Of a DNA stretch of 27,715 nucleotides, positions 23,154 to 27,715 are shown piece by piece. The DNA lies in assembly GCA_000435195.1 (NCBI GenBank), contig FR880288.1, positions 1-27,715 of the forward strand, written 5' to 3'. Position 1 is the stretch's first letter. Every line of letters begins with the position of its first letter. The DNA is from Clostridium sp. CAG:169 (GTDB lineage Bacteria; Bacillota; Clostridia; Oscillospirales; Ruminococcaceae). The notes under the pieces are model-generated. The model saw nothing but the letters and a program-made list of their open reading frames with translations, was not told the DNA's origin and searched no databases. The translations under genes and the position numbers were made by a program.

Positions 23154-23495
23154 CTAAAACAGGATACCGACGCTTTTGTTGACCGTATCCACCTCGGTCA
23201 CCAGCACCTCCCCGCCGCTTTCGTTCAGCACCGCATCCGCGTTGGCATCTGCCTGCATCTTGGCAAAACCCACCGCAGGCGCATTCCCCGAGTAGCCCAG
23301 CACCGCAAAACCGCCTGTCTGCACCAGCGCATACCCATCTCGGATTGCGTGCGCAACACCTACAAATCGTTTGTTAACCGCCTTCTCTACTGTGTTGTTG
23401 CCGCCCATTGCCACCAGGTCCCCTGCTTTCAGCTCCCCCTTGACCAGCATGGTCACATATTTGCTGTTATATCCCTGTAAGCTTACACCCTTCAT
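23154..23495 (-). CDS. Capsid-associated (decoration-like) protein
   Basis: A 113-residue Gly/Val/Ala-rich, probably all-beta protein (GELKAGDLVAMGGNNTVEKAV, GYALVQTGGFAVLGYSG). This composition and its place between protease and major capsid fit small head-stabilising proteins of the DUF2190/decoration type. ATG 23495 comes just after the protease stop; an in-frame TTG at 23522 would overlap it. The name rests on composition and order. Confidence 0.65.
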   Translation of the reverse strand: MKGVSLQGYNSKYVTMLVKGELKAGDLVAMGGNNTVEKAVNKRFVGVAHAIRDGYALVQTGGFAVLGYSGNAPAVGFAKMQADANADAVLNESGGEVLVTEVDTVNKSVGILF

Positions 23496-23511
23496 CCTTC
23501 TACCATCCTCT

Positions 23512-24474
23512 CTAAATGACAAATCCGTCCTCTGCCCTGCCGCTCTGCGCTCTTCTGCCCGCCAGCTGCGGCTGCTCCATTGTCTGTCGGTTGTCGATCA
23601 GCTTTCCCAGCGCCTTCATCTGGCGGATGGAAAGCAGCTCCAGCACCTCCCATAGTTCCTCGCTGGCACGCTCGTCCATCTGCTCCCCTGCTGCCTTTTG
23701 CAGCAGCTCCTTTCGTGCCATCCTTCTGGCATCCTCGCAGTCCTCCATCAGATTTTTCATCATCCTCTTCATTTGGCAGGCTTCCTCCCGGTCAATCCAC
23801 ATCCCGCTGCCCTCTTCGCCTGCCTGCCACAGTTTCTGCACCGTCCTCTGCTGGCTCTCCAGACGGCTTTCCTTGACTACGCCCGCCTGACGCTGCGCAG
23901 GCACCGCAACAAACGACCATTCGTAGGCATCCTCTGCCCCGTGCAGAACGGTGTGGCACAGCCTTCCTTCATACCATTCCCCCTTTCGATGTCCGCAATC
24001 CTGCAACGTCCGCTCGCTCTGGCAGATGGAGCATCTGCTTTCCCTGATGCTGCACCCCACGCTGACTTCCTTCTTGATGCCCGCCTCAATTTCCAGAATC
24101 AGATCGCGGTTGGACTCGGTACGCACCATGTACGCTTTTGCCACCACTGCGCAGTACGGTTCTCCCAGCAGATTGGTTTTTCCCGGGAAATACTCCACCT
24201 GCGCCTGATAGATTCTTGCCAGCTGGTTGGCTGTCTTTGGCTGATGGTCGCAGATTCCCGTTTTCCCCACAAACATCCTCGCCAGCTGCTCCAGCGTCTC
24301 CTCATCAAACCGCTCCATCTGTCGGTCCACATCATTGTCGCACAACACCACCCGAAAGCAGTACAGCTCCTCCTGGCTAAATTCCCTTCTGGTCAGCCGG
24401 TTGATCTGCTCCAGATCCTCCTGCCCGACCGTCACCTGACGATTGACCAGGTTCCCTTTCTTTTCACACTTCAT
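23512..24474 (-). CDS. Capsid maturation protease with Cys/His cluster and helical C terminus
   Basis: A 320-residue protein in the prohead protease position. The N-terminal domain (about 35-200) has ELYCFRVVLCDNDVDRQMERF, FVGKTGICDH (68-77), YMVRTE and EVSVGCS (136-142), ending with YEWSFVAVPAQRQAG. His77 and a Ser in VSVGCS are plausible catalytic residues but unproven. A CxxC (148, 151) and C160-G-H162 insert suggests a zinc knuckle. The C-terminal 110 residues are charged and helical (WIDREEACQMKRMMKNLMED), like an internal scaffold. ATG 24474 follows GGAGGGGG and overlaps the portal gene by 11 bases. It contains a Noc-like palindrome. Confidence 0.75.
   Translation of the reverse strand: MKCEKKGNLVNRQVTVGQEDLEQINRLTRREFSQEELYCFRVVLCDNDVDRQMERFDEETLEQLARMFVGKTGICDHQPKTANQLARIYQAQVEYFPGKTNLLGEPYCAVVAKAYMVRTESNRDLILEIEAGIKKEVSVGCSIRESRCSICQSERTLQDCGHRKGEWYEGRLCHTVLHGAEDAYEWSFVAVPAQRQAGVVKESRLESQQRTVQKLWQAGEEGSGMWIDREEACQMKRMMKNLMEDCEDARRMARKELLQKAAGEQMDERASEELWEVLELLSIRQMKALGKLIDNRQTMEQPQLAGRRAQSGRAEDGFVI
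24178..24191. other. Noc-box-like palindrome, copy 4 (in protease gene)
   Basis: TTTTCCCGGGAAAT, with the 12-base core TTTCCCGGGAAA perfect and one outer base off. Read as TTC CCG GGA AAA. It is 5117 bases from copy 3. Confidence 0.55.
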
Positions 24475-25654
24475 CTTGCTCCCCCTCCTGCTGTCTGTCC
24501 CTTTGGTTGATTTTTGCCTCGATCTCTTTTGCCTGCATATCCAGCAGTTTGGCTCTTGCCTGCTCCACCTCGTCGGCAATGCTGATATGCTTCCACTTCA
24601 CCTGCACCTTTCCGCCCAGTCCCGTCTGCTCCAGATGATACCTGCAAATGCGCAGGATCACCGGTGTCAGCAGTGCACGATAACTTTCCAGCTCGCTTGC
24701 CAAAATTTCCGACTGCTGCTGGCTCATCCGCTCGGTGGTGGACCAGCTCAGCCCCAGAATAAACGGCGGCAGTCCCAGCTTTGCAACGATCTGCTCGAGC
24801 ATCTGCCGCACCGGCACCTGCGTATCCAACGCCTGATTGTCTGCGCCGATGACCTTGATGTCCACATCGCCCACCGCCACAAAATCCTTGACCTGACCGC
24901 TCTCCCGCATGGTGTCCGCCCACTGACTTGCCATCTGCTGCGCAATCTCTCTGGCATACGCTCCGTCCACCCCGCCTTGCGGCTTGTAGGTCACCGCAAA
25001 GCGAAGGTTTCCCATCCGCTCAAAGTTCTGCCCGATTGCCTGATAGATGTTCAGCAGCACCGAGGAAACAAACGGCAGCCCCTCCAGCAGCGACCTGCCC
25101 TGCACGCTCCCCGCCTTTGGGTTCAGCGCTGTGTACAGCACCCGCTCGGGATGAGCAAGCTCCACCGCTTCCCCCATCCGACTGTTGGCAAACAGCTTCA
25201 CATCCAGCGGATTCTCCCCCTGTCGAATCAGGATGTTTTCCAGCGGCACATTGTACAGCGCTGCGATTCCCTCCCCTTCACAGAAGGGCACCATCTCCCC
25301 CACCGCATTGCCGTAGGTCAGCAGGTCGTCCAGATAGCTATGCAGAAACTGCCGCAGTCCGCTTCCTCCTGCGCCCACCGGCACCTGACTGCACCATCGC
25401 CTCAGCTCCTCCTGCGCCTGCCGGTTGGAGCATTCCAGTTCAAAATCCCCCACCAGACGAATGATTTTCCCGATGGCTGCATCCACCAGCGGCACCGCCT
25501 GCCGGATCTGCTCAAACAGCCTGCGCTGTGCCTCGCTGCCCAGTCCCTGCGCCATCCGGCTTTCCAATAACCCCGATTGCACGCTCTGCGCACAAAACTG
25601 CACCGGCGGGCAATCCTTCTTCTTTTTCTCTCTCCTACCCAATCCCCAGGACAT
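24464..25654 (-). CDS. Phage portal protein
   Basis: A 396-residue portal protein, the dodecameric ring through which DNA enters and leaves the capsid. Family marks include VDAAIGKIIRLVGDFE near the start, the YLDDLLTYGNAVGEMV helix-strand, and the crown-side KLGLPPFILGLSWSTTERMSQQQ with the long helices that follow. ATG 25654 follows AGAGGTAGAGAGG and starts five bases after the terminase stop. It is shorter than many myophage portals (about 450-550 residues) but appears complete. Confidence 0.9.
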   Translation of the reverse strand: MSWGLGRREKKKKDCPPVQFCAQSVQSGLLESRMAQGLGSEAQRRLFEQIRQAVPLVDAAIGKIIRLVGDFELECSNRQAQEELRRWCSQVPVGAGGSGLRQFLHSYLDDLLTYGNAVGEMVPFCEGEGIAALYNVPLENILIRQGENPLDVKLFANSRMGEAVELAHPERVLYTALNPKAGSVQGRSLLEGLPFVSSVLLNIYQAIGQNFERMGNLRFAVTYKPQGGVDGAYAREIAQQMASQWADTMRESGQVKDFVAVGDVDIKVIGADNQALDTQVPVRQMLEQIVAKLGLPPFILGLSWSTTERMSQQQSEILASELESYRALLTPVILRICRYHLEQTGLGGKVQVKWKHISIADEVEQARAKLLDMQAKEIEAKINQRDRQQEGEQDEV

Positions 25655-25659
25655 CCTCT

Positions 25660-26919
25660 CTACCTCTTCTTGCTCTCATTTCTTTGCTGTGACAACGCAA
25701 AAAAGCCCTCCTTTCTTGCCCCAAACTGTCCCATCACAAAATATCGGATATCATCCATCGCATGGTCGTTTTCCTTCACAGGGAGCTCCCTTCCCTGCTC
25801 CTCGCTCCAGCGATAGACCCCAAATTCCCGGATGCTGTCGGCACACCCACTGCAAAACCGGATCCTTCCCTCATTGAGCATCGCCGCTGTCAGCTGGATG
25901 CCCTCCAGCACCCCGTTCTTTGCCGGCTCCACCCAATATCGCCCGTGCCGCCGGATGCACGCAATAAAGCTGGCTGCACTCGGGTCCACAATGACCCGCT
26001 CAATCTTCCGATTTCCGCACAGCCTTTCCAGCTGTTCATAATGCTCCTCATCGGTCCTGCACGCTCCCTCTCTGCGCGCATCGTAGTAGTATTCTGCCAG
26101 GCGGTACCACCTTCCCCCCTGCTCTCCCCACAGTCCCATCGAGCAGGGATTCACCGTTCCATAGTCGCAGGATACACAAAACCGCTCGCAATCCGGCGCC
26201 TGCTGTACAATATGACGCTCTAAAGAAAACATCGGATACACCAGCCCCTGTACATCCACCCACTCCCCTTGGATAAATCTGCGGTAAAAGCTCCCGCTGT
26301 ACAGCAGCTCATACCGCTTCCTCACCCGCTTGGAAAGAGCCGGGTTGTCCTCCATCAGAAAGTGCAGATAATACAGTTTCTTCTGCTTCTTCCTTTGGAG
26401 CCATTCTCGGTAAAACCAATGCCCCGGTCCCTCCGGGTTGCAGTTAAACCAGAATCGGCTCCCCTCCACCGAGCATCGCGCCACTGCCTGCTCCACAAAC
26501 TCCCGATTCTGCAAGGCAACCTCGTCAAACAACACGCCGGCAAGGGTCATTCCCTGAATCAAAGAGGCGCTTGCGGCATCCTTGCCCGAAAACAGATAAT
26601 ACCGGTTGCACACCCGCCCGCAGCGCAGCTCCACATAATTTTTGCTCACCTTCTCGCTGTATGCAAACCCCATCTCCTCCAGTGTTCCCCGCACTACTGA
26701 CAAAAGGTTCCTGCGCACGCCGGAGATGGTCTTTCCGCACAACGCAAAGCTCTGCCCGTTAAAGCAGCTCATGCTCCACGCAAAAAAGGAAATCGCCATA
26801 CACAAGGTCTTGCCGCTGCGCACCGCGCCATCGCAGATGATTCCGTCATACCGGCTCGTTCTCCTCTCCGGCAGCCACCAGCTCAACAGCTCCATCTGTT
26901 TTCTGCTAAAGCTCTTCAC
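25660..26919 (-). CDS. Terminase large subunit (PBSX family)
   Basis: A 419-residue DNA-packaging motor and nuclease. The ATPase part has Walker A GAVRSGKT (31-38), Walker B GVLFDE (128-133) and the coupling-like FNCNP (158-162). The RNase-H-like nuclease part has Asp252 in SCDYGT, Asp312 in VDPSA and the acidic cluster ENDHAMDD (383-390). All key residues are present, so packaging could be active. The GTG start at 26919 is chosen because GGAGGAGG lies just upstream; the frame extends further but inside the small subunit gene, which it overlaps by 14 bases. Confident. Confidence 0.93.
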   Translation of the reverse strand: MKSFSRKQMELLSWWLPERRTSRYDGIICDGAVRSGKTLCMAISFFAWSMSCFNGQSFALCGKTISGVRRNLLSVVRGTLEEMGFAYSEKVSKNYVELRCGRVCNRYYLFSGKDAASASLIQGMTLAGVLFDEVALQNREFVEQAVARCSVEGSRFWFNCNPEGPGHWFYREWLQRKKQKKLYYLHFLMEDNPALSKRVRKRYELLYSGSFYRRFIQGEWVDVQGLVYPMFSLERHIVQQAPDCERFCVSCDYGTVNPCSMGLWGEQGGRWYRLAEYYYDARREGACRTDEEHYEQLERLCGNRKIERVIVDPSAASFIACIRRHGRYWVEPAKNGVLEGIQLTAAMLNEGRIRFCSGCADSIREFGVYRWSEEQGRELPVKENDHAMDDIRYFVMGQFGARKEGFFALSQQRNESKKR

Positions 26920-27370
26920 CCTGCTCCTCCTCCGAAAGCTTCTGCGCGCCCTGCTGCAGCGCCTCCAGCACACCGCCAAAGCTCCTGCCCTGCCCCTGCT
27001 TCTCCTGTTCGTTCAGCTTGAGCAGCAGCTCGCACGCCTTCAGCTTGTCCCAGAACTGATATTCTGCCGCTTTTGCGCTTCCCACTTTACTGGTCAAAAA
27101 CCCATCGAACACCGGTTTCCCTTCTTCATCGCACGCCGCCTGCCCAAACAGCAGCCTTGTCAGCCCCAGCTTTGCAATTTCCCCTGCGCTCTCCTTCCCC
27201 AGATTCCTGCGCAGTCTGCGCACCTCCCGCTGCACCTCCCGGTCGTTCATCAGTAGCACCCCTTTTTCCACTCCCGCTTTTTGGGCAGCAAGGTTCGGGT
27301 CGCGCAGCACAAAATACCAGTAAGCAAACTCCTTTTTCTGTTCCTCCAGATTGCTTCCTCCTTTCCCCAA
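26906..27370 (-). CDS. Terminase small subunit
   Basis: A protein of up to 154 residues with EFAYWYFVLRDPNLAAQKAG, the helix-turn-helix-like start of PBSX-type small terminases that bind DNA to begin packaging, then a basic helix (REVQREVRRLRRN) and a helical C terminus for ring formation. The start is uncertain. A TTG at 27370 is given, but the best ribosome site, AAAGGAGG, lies inside that extension and points to a CTG at 27349 (147 residues). It is the first gene of the operon. Confidence 0.82.
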   Translation of the reverse strand: MGKGGSNLEEQKKEFAYWYFVLRDPNLAAQKAGVEKGVLLMNDREVQREVRRLRRNLGKESAGEIAKLGLTRLLFGQAACDEEGKPVFDGFLTSKVGSAKAAEYQFWDKLKACELLLKLNEQEKQGQGRSFGGVLEALQQGAQKLSEEEQGEEL

Positions 27371-27415
27371 TCATCCAAAGTCCCTTTTCACCCATCCCCC
27401 TTTTCCCCTCAAAAA

Positions 27416-27433
27416 TTGCATTTATATATGCAA
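27416..27433 (-). promoter_or_regulatory. Operator-like palindrome overlapping the putative phage operon promoter
   Basis: TTGCAT-TTATAT-ATGCAA is a perfect inverted repeat with 6-base arms and 6-base spacer. On the minus strand it encloses a TATATA -10 (27428-27423), with TTTAAA (27451-27446) 17 bases upstream. It lies about 46 bases before the small terminase TTG. Confidence 0.45.
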
Positions 27434-27457
27434 CCACCCCTCTTTTTTAAAAATTTT

Positions 27458-27487
27458 TATAAAAAAACTGCCCGCCTATGCGGACAG
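27458..27487 (-). terminator. Terminator upstream of the phage operon
   Basis: On the minus strand CTGTCCGC (27487-27480), loop ATAG, GCGGGCAG (27475-27468), then a run of Ts. The stem has one G-U pair. It would block read-through from the right into the phage operon. Confidence 0.7.
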
Positions 27488-27551
27488 TCCCTCTGTTCTG
27501 GTTTCCTATATTCTTCTTTTTCTTCCCATTTTCTGTTTTACCTGCCCTTTT

Positions 27552-27587
27552 CGCAAAAAAGGGCAGCCCCCTCTTCGGGAAGCTGCC
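27552..27587 (-). terminator. Terminator of the 3D-domain protein gene
   Basis: On the minus strand GGGCAGC (27587-27581) pairs with GCTGCCC (27567-27561) around a C/G-rich loop, and TTTTTT follows directly. It begins eight bases after the 3D gene's stop codon. The 64 bases between this and the next terminator show nothing recognisable. Confidence 0.8.
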
Positions 27588-27594
27588 CTTACTA

Positions 27595-27715
27595 TTAGTC
27601 CAGGATATAAATATTTACATTTCGCTTGCCATTTAAACAGCTTTCTAAAAAAGTGTCATAGTACAGGTCCACATCAATTACATCGTTCATCAGACCCACT
27701 CCGGTATCGGCTGCC
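27595..27715 (-). CDS. 3D-domain (RlpA/YuiC-like) protein, C-terminal end only
   Basis: Forty codons on the minus strand run from the window edge to TAA at 27597-27595. They encode AADTGVGLMNDVIDVDLYYD and then GKRNVNIYILD, the end of a 3D domain named for three conserved aspartates; DTG and IDVD are visible here. Such double-psi beta-barrel domains occur in wall-associated muralytic proteins of Bacillota and also in some phages. The N-terminal part, and so any signal peptide, is outside the window, and I cannot tell host from phage origin. It has its own terminator, separating it from the phage operon. Confidence 0.75.
   Translation of the reverse strand, partial: AADTGVGLMNDVIDVDLYYDTFLESCLNGKRNVNIYILD

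Noticed and set aside
23512..23522. TTG start at 23522 for the capsid-associated gene
   Set aside because: It overlaps the protease stop, while ATG 23495 lies just after it and gives a complete protein.
14690..27460. Attachment-site direct repeats bounding the phage module
   Set aside because: I compared the A/T-rich ends by eye and found no shared repeat beyond short T-runs; the tRNA-Leu is too far away to be the target.
1..27715. CRISPR array, insertion sequences or toxin-antitoxin genes
   Set aside because: No regularly spaced repeats, transposase-like frames or typical toxin pairs were seen.

Overview
The window looks like a GC-rich member of the Clostridia (Bacillota), probably of the Oscillospiraceae type. 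This is inferred from the mix of a type III glutamine synthetase, an EFR1-type flavodoxin/ferredoxin, a DegV protein, a PBSX-like phage module, strong AGGAGG ribosome sites and TGCTATAAT extended -10 boxes. No species can be named from the sequence alone.

Positions 1-14700 are ordinary chromosome. From the left: the 5' end of a tRNA-Leu with a consensus promoter, a flavin reductase-like protein, a MATE efflux pump, convergent glnN (type III glutamine synthetase) with a structured leader, an orphan peptide-binding lipoprotein, and an EFR1-like flavodoxin/ferredoxin. Next come the 16S rRNA dimethylase rsmA/ksgA, a small DUF4177 protein, and a nucleoside-salvage operon deoD-deoB-cdd, all on the minus strand. 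A DegV protein and a dCMP deaminase follow on the plus strand, then a secreted protein joining a TlpA-like thioredoxin domain to a GH8-like helical domain, and a small Cys-rich protein. Rho-independent terminators separate most blocks.

Positions 14712-27370 hold one uninterrupted minus-strand operon of 20 tightly packed genes, many overlapping. They run in PBSX/myovirus order: small and large terminase, portal, protease, capsid-associated protein, major capsid, three connector/completion genes, sheath, tube, chaperone, a 119-residue protein in the tape-measure slot, tube-baseplate adaptor, hub, spike, gp25-like wedge, baseplate J, tail protein I and a short fibre. No reading frame looks broken. 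There is no normal-sized tape measure gene, and no holin, endolysin, integrase, repressor or replication gene within the module. The left end abuts host genes at a shared terminator. The right end has two terminators and the tail of a 3D-domain protein gene. I read this as a compact, probably domesticated contractile particle that could package DNA but would have an unusually short tail. Phage regulatory or lysis genes beyond the right edge cannot be excluded.

A 14-bp palindrome identical to the Bacillus Noc-binding site (ATTTCCCGGGAAAT) occurs three times, with a fourth 12-bp-core copy. The copies lie about 5 kb apart, inside coding sequence, in all three reading phases, and two are inside the phage module.
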